From Lota lota (lineage: Eukaryota; Chordata; Actinopteri; Gadiformes; Lotidae), in the NCBI GenBank assembly GCA_026745465.1, contig JACYXH010000131.1:152501-216500 (forward strand): a stretch of DNA of 64,000 nt, given 5' to 3'. The notes under the pieces were generated by a model. It made no database searches. It worked only from the letters and a program-made list of their open reading frames with translations, and was not told where the DNA came from. Below are positions 1 to 14,500 of the stretch, piece by piece. The position numbers were made by a program, and so were the translations under genes. Every line of letters starts with the position of its first letter. Positions within the stretch are counted from its first letter, which is position 1.

Positions 1-1023
1 CAGGTGTGTCGCATTAGTCGTTCACCTCGTCCGACCCGGAATTAGACTCTGTTCAACACAGTATGATTTGGGCTGAGGACAATCAGCGGGAGGAAGGGGG
101 GGGGGGGGGGGGGGGTATCCCCATGGTTACGACCCACGGCCACTTTGTGATGCTCTTTTTTTACAGTCGCTGAGTGGGAGCGTCATCATGAGCGATGTTG
201 GATATGAAACGCACCACACACCGTGGCCTTATCCTACAAGTGTCCGTGAAGCTTCATGAACCTTCTCGGACCACAACAATAACCGCTCCCCAGATGGAGC
301 TGACGTTGTGACATCACGGGGCCTCCGAAAGGGCCCGTAGACATCCCGGAAAGAACCGGACCGTAGTTCAGAGCAGCGTGGAACGGGTTTCTTTCTGCAT
401 TATGTGATTATTCTAGTAAGGTTGACTAAAGAGCATAGGTTACTAAGTTTAAGATCGTAGAAGACATACTAAGACGGAACAAGATAAGGGTTTACATTGG
501 TAATGATAAGAATTGTAGATAATATAATTATATAGAATAATGAGCACTGTCAATTACCTCCTATTTATAACAGCCAACTTTTATATATAACAAGTATATA
601 TTTAAAGTAATAATAACTCAAGTAGAAGTAAAAGTAGTCATCAGATAATGACTTGAGGAAGAGTAAGAAAGTATCTAGTGAAAAGATTACTCAAGTACTG
701 AGTTACTTCAAACCAAATGATTTATTGTTGTAATAAGCAGAGCAAGTTGAACGTAAATAGACAAATATTACATTGTATATGCTTGTCCAATAGACATTAA
801 CAACATATAAAATAGTATGTATCCCTTCAAATAAAACACAAAAACACGTTAAATCTTTACAAAATAAGGAAATAAGGAAAATAACGCCACAATAAATCTC
901 TCTCTCTGGCCTCCATTTTTAATTCACAAACAGACTTGAGTAAAAGCAAACAGCGTGTTACATTAGAAAATGTAAAAGATTATTGAAGAAAATGAAAGAG
1001 AAAATATAACTTCTTCGTGTAAT
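1..1023. other. Non-coding flank with a G20 tract
   Basis: No gene seen. A run of 20 G at 96-115 mirrors a C run at 49495-49515. The stretch 400-1000 is AT-rich and mirrors 48600-49230. It lies downstream of NLR-A and is the 3' flank of that gene. Confidence 0.7.
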
Positions 1024-1294
1024 TATGTGTGGGTACTATGTGTTTGTGTTTGTACTATGTGTGTGTGTACTATGTGTGTGTGTACTATGTGTGTGTGCTA
1101 TGTGTGTTTGTGCTATGTGTGTGTACTATGTGTGTGTGTACTATGTGTGTGTGTACTATGTGCGTGTGCTATGTGTGTTTGTACTATGTGTGTGTACTAT
1201 GTGTGTGTACTATGTGTTTGTGTACTATGTGCGTGTGCTATGTGTGTTTGTACTATGTGTGTGTACTATGTGTGTGTACTATGTGTTTGTGTGT
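1024..1294. repeat. Minisatellite of TACTATG/(TG)n units
   Basis: TACTATG spaced by short TG runs (units of about 12-14 bp) repeats some 20 times. The mirror array in the right arm (48070-48600) is about twice as long. Open frames across it in all frames are low-complexity Cys/Val/Tyr strings and are not genes. Confidence 0.9.
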
Positions 1295-1874
1295 TGTGGC
1301 CACCCGGCTCCAGTGCATCGCCCCAGGCGGCTCAGGGGAGCGGTGGTAGACGGAGTTTACCACCGCTCCCCTGAGGATCGCACACCGGACCTCATGATCG
1401 TTGATTGCACTCAGCGAAATGGGCGACACCTGCGACGACGGAGGAAACGCCGACATAAACGGCGCTCGGCGTGGCTTGAGGGGGGAGCGATGCGAGGACG
1501 AGATCCCTCAGCGACACGAGAGAGAGACGCGAGAGCGAGATCGCTCTGCGTGCATTGAGCGAAGAGGAGGTCGCACGGTGGAGTGTCCTGGACTTTGGTA
1601 GTTTCCGACGGAGGACCGATAAGGGGGACTACCCCGCGAATGACCGGAGGCTCCACGGGAACCCCCGGCGGCTGTAGCTGACCGTCCTCGGAGAGGCGAC
1701 GCAGAATACAGTCGGGCATTAACGAACAGTGACTTTATGTTAGGCTCGGCCTAACCAGTATCATTTGTGGTTTTGTTAATAAATACGTTAATAAATACCT
1801 TTTTGGGCTCAAACTGACTACCGGCTTGTGTTCACTGGGGGGAGACGACAGCATAGTGGAACCGGGTTGCCACA
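1295..1874 (+). mobile_element. Probable solo LTR inside the minisatellite
   Basis: A 580-bp unique segment splits the TACTATG minisatellite. It begins TGTGGCCACCCGG and ends CCGGGTTGCCACA, imperfect inverted termini in the TG...CA form of LTRs. GTGT flanks both sides (1291-1294 and 1875-1878), fitting a 4-bp target duplication, though the host repeat makes that ambiguous. AATAAA motifs lie near 1780-1795. No internal retroelement genes are present. The equivalent site in the right arm has no insertion, so it entered after the inverted duplication. The family (Gypsy, BEL or ERV) is not determined. Confidence 0.65.
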
Positions 1875-1933
1875 GTGTGTACTATGTGTGTGTGTGTGTG
1901 TACTATGTGTGTGTGTGTACTATGTGTGTGTGG
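1875..1933. repeat. Remainder of the TACTATG minisatellite
   Basis: Three further units continue the array after the LTR. They end about 40 bp from the NLR-A stop codon. Confidence 0.85.
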
Positions 1934-1974
1934 AAAAAAATGAAACACGCACACGGCCTACCGCGTTTTTCTTT

Positions 1975-2522
1975 CTACAACCGACACAGAGACACTGATC
2001 CCCCCCATATCTTAAACCCAGGGTGGAGGTCCTCCTGGGTGAAGGTGGACTGGAAGGTGTGGATGTGTGTCAGTGTGTCTGAGGACCCTCCTACATCTGG
2101 GGACACTCTGTAGAAGGACAGAGTGCCAGCAGGCCGGTCCAGATACACTCCTACTCTGTTAGAGCCAGGGGGGGGGAGAGGTATGACTGTTCTACTACCG
2201 TTGTACCAGGCAGAGTAACCACCATCATAACAACCAAGACTCCAGGACTGGTTGTTCCCTCCAAGCCTGCTGTCGTCACCCTCTCCCCTCCTTGTGATTC
2301 CTCTGTATGTCACTCCTATAACAACATCTTCTTCCCTCTCTACCTCCCAGTAACAGCGGCCAGTCAGAGCCTCTCTACACAACACCTGGAGCCGGGAGTG
2401 AAATCTCTCTGGGTGATCAGGATACAACTGCTCCTCTCTAACACACGTCACCTTTCTGTTGTCCTCAGACAGAGAGAGTTCTCTGTGGGCTGTGTTTGGG
2501 TCCAGTGTGAGTTCACAGGCAT
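1975..2522 (-). CDS. NLR-A last exon: PRY-SPRY (B30.2)
   Basis: 548 nt to TAG at 1975. PRY begins [20 protein letters not shown]; the SPRY motifs [35 protein letters not shown] and the ending GSVSLCRL are intact. B30.2 is the putative ligand-binding face. Confidence 0.92.
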
Positions 2523-5500
2523 CTGATGGGAGAACAAGACATGATTAGCTTCTGAACCATTCTTCATCATCATCATCACTAGTACTGTTCTCTTGCATAC
2601 TTCTTATTCCTGTCCTTTTTTACGTGCAATATACTCTACAAAAAAGACAAAATAATACAATAGTGTGCTATGAGTATTAGATTAAAGCTAATAGCAAATC
2701 CCGTGTGTGTGTGAGTGGCTGTCCCAATCAAAACATTGAAACCAAGGAAGATGTATAAACTGCATTTACTCCCTCAATATTTATACTACATACACATATT
2801 ATACATCAACATGTTCAACAGGATGAGCTAATTACTCATATGAAATAGGTAAGCATTACCTTCAAAATATTAAACTGTTAGATTTCCCAATCCACATACA
2901 TTGCACTCAACCTTCAAAGGGACACCTGTGTGAACAACAGACTGAACAAGCTGAGCTCACATACAGGCTGGAAATTAACTGTTGGAGCCATAGAACTGGT
3001 TCATACATACTATATATACATAGACATGTACTCATACATACACGTACATACTATATATACATATACATGTACTCATACATACACGTACATACTATATATA
3101 TAGACATGTACTCATACATACATGTACATACTATATATACATAGACATGTACTCATACATACTATATATACATAGACATGTACTCATACATACTATATAT
3201 ACATAGACATGTACTCATACATCCACATACATACTAGACATACATAAACACAGGGAAACATAACTATATACACGTATACACAAGTACACAACTTAATGAA
3301 CAGACGTCACCTCCTGCTGTGTGGAAGGACTTTCCATCTCAATAGTTAGTGTGTGTTGTGATGAATCTAACACTTACACTTCTTTAGAGCTGGTTTCAGC
3401 CTCCACACTCCACCGTGCTCCACCCTGGGGGGGAAACAAAGTGAGAGCAGCATGTTGAAACATTCACCTTCATCATCTGATGTCTCATCACTTTCTACAC
3501 AACATGAGTTCCAGCTGTGTTTTCAAACCACTTCATCTAGCAGCTGGTTGAATCCTTGTAGGAGACATTGTCCCTGAGTGGTGAGCTGTCCTCTCCATAC
3601 CTGAGAGTGTCCAGTCTCCAACGTGGATCCTCCAGTCCAGCAGAGAGCAGCGTAACTCCTGAGTCTCCTGGGTGATTGTAGCTCAGGTCCAGCTCTCTCA
3701 GATGGGAGGGGTTGGAGCTCAGAGCTGAGGCCAGAGAAGCACGGCCTTCCTGTGTGACCAGGCAGCCAGACAACCTGCACACACACACACACACACACAC
3801 ACAAACTTTATTAATAAATAAAGTGTATTCTAACATTGTGTCGAACCAGGGAAAGATTTGTCAGCAGGGAAAAGAGCAACAGAAATGCATTGGACACGAG
3901 CAGCACTTACACCAAACTAATGTGATGTTAATAAAGGACATCTTTAATGTTCCATATGAATCACTATACCACGGCCAGTGATGTTCTAGTGGTGAGGTGT
4001 GCATTATATTCAGATCACAGCCCGGCTAGAGCCTCATCACCATGTCTACACTAATGACAACTCCTCAGCTCACATCAGCTGGCCAGAGTTACATAACATA
4101 TAACATACATAACATACTAGCAGTTAACAGGACAGCAACCCCTAACCCTAACCCTCACATCAGCTGGCCAGAGTTACATAACATATAACATACATAACAT
4201 ACTAGCAGTTAACAGGACAGCAACCCCTAACCCTAACCCTCACATCAGCTGGCCAGAGTTACATAACATATAACATACATAACATACTAGCAGTTAACAG
4301 GACAGCAACCCCTAACCCTAACCCTCACATCAGCTGGCCAGAGTTACATAACATATAACATACATAACATACTAGCAGTAAACAGGACACCAACCCCTAA
4401 CCCTCACATCAGCTGGCCAGAGTTACATAACATATAACATACATAACATACTAGCAGTTAACAGGACAGGACTTTTTCCATAACAGCCCACCTAGTCGTG
4501 GATCATCCATTACATATTAAACAACCCCAAAGACACAGTTTGAAGAAGAGGCTGATAACTGACCTGAGAGTTTCCAGTGTACAGTGTGGACTCCCCAGTC
4601 CAGCAGAGAGCAGCTTCACTCCTGAATCCTGCAGATCATTGGTACTCAGGTCCAGCTCTCTCAGACTAGAGGAGTTGGAGCTGAGAACTGAGGCCAGAGC
4701 TTCACAGCATCTCTCTGACAGATGACAGCCATTCAGCCTTCACACACAATAAACACAACATGTTAGGAACTTGGTTTAAATAACTTAGCTATTTTACTTT
4801 TAACATAATGAAGGATTTGTGTTGAAATATTTTACTAGAAATGTTTTATTAATTTAACTAATATATTCTAATCAATATATTAGATCATTATGTTTATTCA
4901 ATATTGGGTGTAAAATGTAAGTTTTGTATGTTAATTACTTTTTATTGTAGTATTGTGTAAATTGTGCATTGCATTTGAATATATGGATGCATCAGTACAT
5001 CTACAGAGGTGTTTTGAATATTATTAGAAGTTATATTCCAATATAATATACAGTATATTGTCTTTTGAGGAGAAGCGAGCACGGGGCGTCAGTTGCGCGC
5101 TGCTTCACTTCACGCTCAATTAACTGTTTCTTCCTCACAGGCTTTATTATTGCTCTCGCGATCAGAGAACTACTGAGCGCGAGTGCAGTTAGTGTTTACA
5201 ATAATGATTTGTGAGCAGGGATGTGTTAGTTGTGTGAGCGCACAAAGTCATTTTTGCTGGAGACTTTTGTCAGTGATATGCAGCCATAAACGCTGCAGGC
5301 CTGTACGGCTCGGTGTCTCAACACGGTAGACTGTTCGCTCTTAACGTGAGCAAAACAAAGTCCCGACGACGGATGAAGAAACTGGAATCCCGGGATGATC
5401 TTCGTCAGGGGAACCGCGCGCTACCTGACCCCCTGCTGTGGACTATCCTCGTGCGCTACTCTGATGGTTTATATCCCGTTCAGAGGATGCTAAGGCGGTT

Positions 5501-8500
5501 AGCAAACCAAGCTAGCTTTACACCAAACGACCAAAACATCCCCGACACGAACAGAAACACGAATAAAACAATCCCCAAATCCACTCTCTCCCATACTCAT
5601 TTAACCGTCAAACAACTAATAAGTAAATGTTTAAATATAATTTAGCTGGGCGATCTCTACAGAGAATAAAGTACTCTCCTCCTTTGTCCTCGTCTCTTCT
5701 CTCTCTCCTTTTTCCCGCTCGCTCGTGACCTCTCACCCTTCCCTAAATGACCTGGAAGTCTCTATATCAACCCTTCCTATTGGTTAAACCCAAATAGAGT
5801 CCATATAACCAAATGTACTGAACACGGTTCAAATGTTTTAAAAATAGTGAGTTAACTGTTACTAACAATGAACGTATTTTTATGAATGTATCCTACATTT
5901 CAACACTAACTTAGTTATAAACATAGCTATATATTTGAATACAGCTGTATTTAATAAACACATATTATATATTCTTGGCTTTCCTTATTTATTATTTCAG
6001 AACAAATATAGCTTTTATGAGTTTGTCTCTTCACTCTGGTTACAACATAGAACAATATTTTTCTGTGGCCTATTCATGTTTGGGAATAAATGTTTAGCAA
6101 TTTGAATAATGAATACTGAACATAGTAAGCTTCTAAAAATATATTTTGTGTGACAATTGCAAGTTTCAAATCATTTTAAAAATATTTTCCCAGAGACCCT
6201 CCAAAATGTTGCTATTGAGGCTTTCAGGGGGACTTAGGTGTCCAACTAGGGGTCTCAGACCCTCACAAGACCCCCTGTATTTGACCCTGCTCTTAACTAT
6301 CACCGTCCCGTATACGGGGGATGGTGGGAGGAGACTATTATTATAATTTGTTTTCATGTTCAAATTGAGAATTTAGAAGTTGCAAGCATATGGATGTATA
6401 AAAATATCCACCTAAACAATAAGGTGTAACATTTCCAATGATACCAAAGTCATGAATGTGGTCATCGCAGGTACTGAGTTATAAGCTGATTCCTCTGAAA
6501 TTGAGCTTGTGGTGTAACTGTTTGCACATTGAGTAAAACTGACCTGAGAGTTTCCAGTGTACAGTGTGGACTCCCCAGTCCAGCAGAGAGCAGCTTCACT
6601 CCTGAATCCTGCAGATCATTGGTACTCAGGTCCAGCTCTCTCAGACTAGAGGAGTTGGAGCTGAGAACTGAGGCCAGAGCTTCACAGCATCTCTCTGACA
6701 GATGACAGCCATTCAGCCTTCACACAAAATAAACACAACATGTTAGGAACTGGGACTAAATGTTTTATGTGAATTGTAACCAAAGTATTATTGCTGACAC
6801 GAAAAAAATGAAATTATATTAATAACCTCGATCTTTAAATCTTAAGATATAGATGTCACATATATGTTAAATTATTAAACAAAGCTATCATTATACTTCA
6901 CTTAAAAATACAGTTTTATGAATAGGCAGTTATTCAACTTTTCTAAACAACTCTAAACCTCACCTTACTGCCTGACTACATGATAATCACAACAAGAATG
7001 TAATACAACATACACATTAAACCATCACAATCAAACTAAGAATATAATGTATACCTATACTGTAATGGCAACACAAATATAAATATGTGGAGTTATTCCT
7101 ATGAAAATAATATATTCATGCCTATTAACTTTCTGGATGTAAATATGTTATATGTCTTCTGATATTGAACCTTGTAGTGTAAGTGTTTGCACATTGAGTC
7201 AAACTGACCTGAGAGTTTCCAGTGTACAGTGTGGACTCCCCAGTCCAGCAGAGAGCAGCTTCACTCCTGAATCCTGTAGATCATTGTTACTCAGGTCCAG
7301 CTCTCTCAGACTAGAGGAGTTGGAGCTGAGAACTGAGGCCAGAGCTTCACAGCATCTCTCTGACAGATGACAGCCATTCAGCCTTCACACAAAATAAACA
7401 GGAACATGTTAGGAACTGGGTTTAAAGAACCTATCTCTTTTACTTTTAACATAATGAAGGATTTGTGTTGAAATATTCTATTAATTTAACTAATATATAC
7501 TAGTCAATACATCAGATTCTTAAATGTTTATTCAATATTGGGTGTAAAATGTTTAATATTGAATAGTTGTTTTGTGGTATTTAAAAATGGTTGTTTATTA
7601 AAATGACTTTTTATTGTACTTTTATGTATGTTATATTATGTATTGTATTGTAATACCTGTAATTAGTATATCTACAGAGATGTTTTGTATATTATTAGAA
7701 GTTGTATTCCATTATGTATATTGTGTGCGAGCACGAGAGCAAAGACAGCATTTGTGCGCACGGGGGCGTCAGTTGCGCGCTGCTTCACTTTACGTGCGCG
7801 CTCAATGAATCGTTTCTTCTTTATTAGGCTTTATTATTGCTCTCGCGATCAGAGAAATACTGAGCGCGAGTGCACTTAGTGTTTACAATAATGATTAGTG
7901 TGCACGGATGTGTTAGATGTGCACGTGATCTTTGGCAGTGATATGCCGCCATAAACGTTGCAGGCCTGTACGGCTCGGTGTCGCAACACGATAGACTGTT
8001 CGCTCTTAACGTGAGCAAAACAAAGTCCAGGTACCGTTATAGGGAGAGGAGACGACGGATGAAGAAACTGGAATCCCGGGATGATCTTCGTCAGGGGAAC
8101 CGCGCGCTACCTGACCCCCTGCTGTGGACTATCCTCGTGCGCTACTCTGATGATTTATATCCCGTTCAGAGGATGCTAAGGCGGTTAGCAAACCACGCTA
8201 GCTTTACACGAAACGGCCAAAACATCCCGACACGAACAGAAACACGAATAAAACAATCCCCAAATCCACTCTCTCCCGTAATCATTTAACCGTCAAACAA
8301 CTAATAAGTAATTGTTTAAATATAATTTAGCTGGGCGATCTCTACAGAGAATAAAGTACTCTCCTCCTTTGTCCTCGTCTCTTCCTTCTCCCTAATTTTT
8401 CCCGCTCGCTCGTGACCTCTCACCCTTCCCCAAATGACCTGGAAGTCTCTATATCAACCCTTCCTATTGGTTAAACCCAAATAGAGTCCATAAAACCAAA

Positions 8501-11500
8501 TGTACTGAACACGGTTCAAATGTTTTAAAAATAGTGAGTTAACTGTTACTAACAATGAACGTATTTTTATGAATGTATCCTACATTTCAACACTAACTTA
8601 GTTATAAATATAGCTATATATTTGAATCCGGCTGTATTTAAAAAACACATATTATATATTCTTGGCTTTCCTTATTTATTATTTCAGAGCAAATATAGCT
8701 TTTATGAGTTTGTCTCTTCACCCTGGTTACAAAATATAACAATATTTTGCTGTGGCCTATTCATGTTTGGGAATAAATGTTTAGCAATTTGAATAACGAA
8801 TACTGAACATAGTAAGCTTCTAAAAATACATTTTGTGTGACATATCCAAGTTTCTAATAATTTCTAAAATATTTTCCCAGAGACCCTCCAAAATGTTGCT
8901 GTTAAGGCTTTCAGGGGGACTTAGGTGTCCAACTAGGGGTCTCAGACCCTTCCATGACCCCCTGTATTTGGACACTACTCTTAACTATCACTGTCCCGTA
9001 TACGGGGGACAGTGTGGGGAGACTATTATTATAATTTGCGTTCATGTTTAAATTTAGAACTTAGAAGTTGCAAGCATATGGATGTATAAAATATACACCT
9101 TAACAACAAAGAGTAACATTTCCAATGATACCAAAGTCATGAATGTGGTCATCGCAGGTACTGAGTTATAAGCTAATTCCTCTGAAATTGAGCTTGTGGT
9201 GTAGCTGTGTAACTGCACATTGAGTAAAACTGACCTGAGAGTTTCCAGTGTACAGTGTGGACTCCCCAGTCCAGCAGAGAGCAGCTTCACTCCTGAATCC
9301 TGCACATCATTGGTACTCAGGTCCAGCTCTCTCAGACTAACGGAGTTGGAGCTGAGAACTGAGGCCAGAGCTTCACAGCATCTCTCTGACAGAAGACAGC
9401 CATTCAGCCTTCACACAAAGTAAACAGAACATGTTAGGAACTGTGATTAAATGTTTAATAATAATTAAAACAAAGTATTTTTACATGCATGTAAAAAAAT
9501 ATAAGTAATGTTAATAAACTGCATATTTGAATATTAAGATATTGATGTCACATAGATGTTCAATTATTAAAACACAAATTATTATTGTATTTCCCTTAAA
9601 AGAGTTGTATGACGAAATACACCTTACTGTCTGACTACATGATGAGTGGAATAATAATACAACATACAGCTTGTAGCATATCCCACCTAAAGATGGTCTG
9701 ACACCTGAACTGATGATTTTAGATTTATTAGAAATCCCAAAACCAACATAAAAGCTGGTTACAAAACACAAAACAACAATATATAAGCTTCCTTAATTAC
9801 CATACAAACCAACGTAAGAGCTGGTTACAAAACAACAATATATAAGCTACCTTAATTACCATACAAACCAACGTAAGAGCTGGTTACAAAACACAAAACA
9901 AGAATATATAAGCTACCTTAATTACCATACAAACCAACGTAAGAGCTGGTTACAAAACAACGATATATAAGCTAGCTTAATTAGCACACAGTTTCAGAGC
10001 ATTACCATAGCCTAGCACTGACATTAGCTCAATTAAATAAACCGTAAAGAGTTATGTGGTGGAAAATGACTCAAGGCCCATTCTGACGTCAGCTTGCTAA
10101 AACTAAGTAGTTCTGACGTGCACACCCGTTTTAGATAGTCAAATGGCGCCATCTAGTGTCATTTCTGAGATGTTGCTTGCCCCACTTTATAAAAGAGCTT
10201 CCCTCCTTTCTTCAGCGCGGTTTTTCTCGAGAACTCTGCTCTGTGTGGAGTTGTCTTTGAAACTGCGTCTTTGATATGCTGCAGCATATGAAATAAATCA
10301 ACTACGGAAACCCATTTGTCTTATCATTTATCAAGCCAGCCACCAGTCATCTAATTTGCTACAACAGTAGTTACAGAGCATTACCATAGCCTAGCACTAA
10401 CGTTAGCTCAATTAAACAAACCATAAGGAATAGTTATTATATTTCAAACTACTTTCAGACACAAACCACATGTTAACATTACAGTATTACAACAAATACT
10501 AAGCTTGTGTCTCTTCGGGGGGTGAATATACATTAAATAATTCACTGTTTGAGTTTTCATTTGACCGTTTTTCCTCTCTATTAAAGCGCGCCTAAGTACC
10601 CGCGATTCACTTTCAAAATAAAAGCCGTTCTAATGAAAACAGGAAATAAGACACTAAAGGTTTAAAATAGGTAGACATACATAAATGAAGGAACATAAAT
10701 GACGGTTCAACAGGGCTATCGGTTGTCTAGGGCTAAAACATAATTGGGTTATTTACACAACCAAATCCACTGTAACAATCTTTAAAAACGTGGTGTTAAA
10801 TACTCAATTCTGATTGGTCATTCACAGCAATATATGGTCGGTTATTTCTGTGTATCAAACGGTTGCTATGATTAACACACCGTTGCTGTGGACGCTATTC
10901 CCAACCGTAGAATCTAACAATATTCTTTTTTTAATTAATAAAATAATTGATTGATTTAAATGTATTTTGTGTGAGGGTCCTGCATCACCCTGTTGGGTTA
11001 ATTTCACAATAATGACCGGCTAGCTGTACATTATCCCTTAAATAACATTCCCCTTATACTGTCATGGCAACACAAATAATAAGTTGCGTTATTCCTATGA
11101 AATAATATATTCATGCCTATTGACTTTCTGGATGTAAATCTGTTAAATGTCTTCTGATATGAACCTTGTGGTGTAACTGTTTGCACACTGAGTAAAACTG
11201 ACCTGAGAGTTTCCAGTATACAGTGTGGAGTCCCCAGTCCAGCATAGAGCAGCTTCACTCCTGAATCCTGCAGATCATTGGTACTCAGGTCCAGCTCTCT
11301 CAGACTAGAGGAGTTGGAGTTGAGAACTGAGGCCAGAGCTTCACAGCATCTCTCTGACAGATGACAGCCATTCAGCCTTTACACAAAATAAACAGGAACA
11401 TGTCACTGTGTTTAAAATAAGTCTTTAACTTTTTCCATTGTAAAGGCATTATGTTGAAATCATTCATTAGAAATGTTTTATTACTTAAATCTAACATGCA

Positions 11501-14500
11501 CTCGTTTATACATTAGCTCTTTAAATAATTATTATGATTGGGTGTACAATCTTGAATACTGAATAGTTGTTTGGCCGTTTTTTAAATTGTTTTTAAATTA
11601 ATATTACTTTTACATTATTGTAGTAGGATTATTGGGGTTCTTGTATTGTAATATGTTGTTAGTGAACCTACAGAAATGTTTTCTTTATTATAATTGTATA
11701 TTCTTGTATTATTTATACTGTGATGTGCGTATCGTAAAACATGTTATAAGTGCACCTACAGAGATGTTTTGTATATTATTATAACTTTTATATACTTGTT
11801 TTATGTATATTTTGTTGTGTATTGTAATACATGTTATTAGCGCACCTACAGAGATGTACTTTTTTGTGTGTTGTCTCATTAGTGCACCTACAGAGATGTT
11901 TTGGAGGCTTTGACCACTGGCAGCAGCCTCAGAAGACCCTCCTCTGAAGCAGAGTATTTCTTCAGGTCAAACACATCAAGCTCCTCTTCTGATGACAGTA
12001 AGATGAAGACCAGAGCTGACCACTGAGCAGAGGAGAGAGATTTTCTGGATAGTCTTCCTGATGTAAGGTGCTTTTGGATCTCCTTCACTAGAGAACGGTC
12101 GTTCAGCTCATTCAGACAATGGAACAGATTGATGCTTCTCTCTGGAGAGAGATCTCCATTTATCATCTTCTTGATGTAACGGACTGTTCTCTGATTGGTC
12201 TGTGAGCTACTTCCTGTCAGTCCCAGCAGACCTTGTTTAATCTGAGTGGTCAGTGATCGACTTCCTGTCTGTCCCAGCAGACCTCGTAGGAGAATCTGAT
12301 TGGTCTCCAGAGAGAGGCCCAGGAGGAAGCGGAGGAACAAGTCTAGGTGTCCGTTCTCGCTCTGTAAGGCCTTGTCCACAGCAGTCTGGTAGAGGAGGAG
12401 TTTATCTTTCCTGGAGGTTGGTTTTTCTTCTGAGAGCAGATTGACACCAGTGTCGATGAAGGACAGAAAGACATAAAGGGCAGCCAGAAACTCCTGGATG
12501 CTCAGATGGACAAAGCAGAACACCTTGTCCTGGTACAGCCCACACTCCTCTTTAAAGATCTGGGTGAACACTCCTGAATACACTGAGGCTGCTCTGATAT
12601 CGATGCCAAACTCTGCCAGGTCTGCCTCGTAGAAGATCAGGTTGCCTTTCTCCAGCTGGTTAAAAGCCAGTTTTCCAAGAGAAATTATGATCTCCCTGCT
12701 CTCTGAACTCCAGTGTGGATCTGTTTCAGCTCTCCCATGGTACTTCCTGTCCCCCTGTATGGACTGAACCCTCAGGAAGTGGATGTACATCTGAGTCACA
12801 GTCTTGGGCATCTCTTCTCCTATCTGGGATGTTTTGAAGAAGTCCTCCAGAACTGTAGCAGTGATCCAACAGAAGACTGGGATGTGACACATGATGTGGA
12901 GGCTTCGTGATGTCTTGACATGAGAGATGATTGTGCTGGCCAGCGTCTCCTCTCTGAATCTCTTCCTGAAGTACTCCTCCTTCTGTGGGTCTGTGAACCC
13001 TCTCACCTCTGTCACCATGTCAACACACTCAGCAGGGATCTGATTGGCTGCCGCAGGGCGTGTGGTTATCCAGATGCGAGCGGAGGGAAGCAGGCAGCCC
13101 CTGATGAGGTTTGTCAGCAGCACGTCCACCGAGGTTGGCTCTGTGACATCAGTCCAGATGTGGTTGTTCTGGAAGTCCAGAGGAAGTCGACACTCATCCA
13201 GACCATCAAAGATGAAAACAACTTTGAACTGGTCGTATCTGCAGATTCCTGCTTCTTTGGTCTCAATAAAGAAGTGATGAAGAAGTTGCACCAAGCTAAA
13301 CTCTTTCCCTTTCAGTAAATTCAGCTCTCTGAAAGTAAAGAGAAATGTGAAGTGTATGTCTTGGTTGGTTTTGCCTTCAGCCCAGTCCAGAGTGAACTTG
13401 CGTGTTAAGACGGTTTTACCAATGCCGGCCACTCCAGTTGTCATTATTGTCCTGATTGGTTTATTCATTCCAGGTAAGGGTTTAAAGATGTCTTCACATT
13501 TTATTGGTGTTTCCTCCTTGGCTGGTTTCCTGGAAGCTGTTTCAATCAGTCTGACCTCATGTTCCTTGTTGACCTCGCCACTGCCTCTCTCTGTGATGAA
13601 GAGCTCTGTGTAGAAGTCATTCAGACCTGTTGGCTGTCCTGCTTTAGGGATTCCCTCAATAACACACCTGAACTTCTCCTTCAGATGAGACTTTATTTTA
13701 TGTTGGCACTCGACAGCAGCAGATCCTAAATTAGAAAACAACAGAAGACATCAGTTAGTGGATGGTGGCATCAGTGGCTACATGTCAATATTTCCTGTAA
13801 AATGATCAACTTCATGATATTTAGTGGCTTCATTACTTGTGGTCGGAGAAGCTGGTCGTGACAAGGACTGCATGTTACAGATTCAAAATGTTCAGGATTA
13901 TTTCGTTATTTCAACAGCAATATGATTGGTCTAATGATAGTAATAATGATAGTGTACCAGTGGAAAGTGACTTCCTATGCTGATATAACAAGATGTGTGT
14001 TGCATCTCTTCCACTGAGTTGTTCTGCTGTTGATCTGCAGTATTGTTCTTCTGTTGATCTGCGGTATTGTTCTGCGCTCCCACTTTACCCTATTCTTCTC
14101 CCCTACTTTAATTGGTTCATTCCAGGTTCCACGAGTGGTATGATCACGGATCTTTGGTTTCCACTTCCTGTTCTTATGGGAGAAACTTACCGAAGGTTTA
14201 AAGGAAATATAAGCATTATCTTGCCAACTTTACTGAAATCAGTGTGGAAAAAAAGCATATAGTCAACGAAGGACCACATTCTGAATGAAACCCACGTGGC
14301 ACTCATTACACCTCCTGCCAGCCCTCTGAGATGAACCTTGGTTACTTAGCTGACTTCAAGTGGATCCCTAAAACTTATAAACCCCGCTACACCTGGCTCA
14401 CCTCATCCTGACAGGAAAAGACGGGGGACTTTATGAGGGCCACAAAGAAGGAAGGAGACCCCTTCATTCGTTCTACATGTTAAGGCTGGCTAACTAACTA

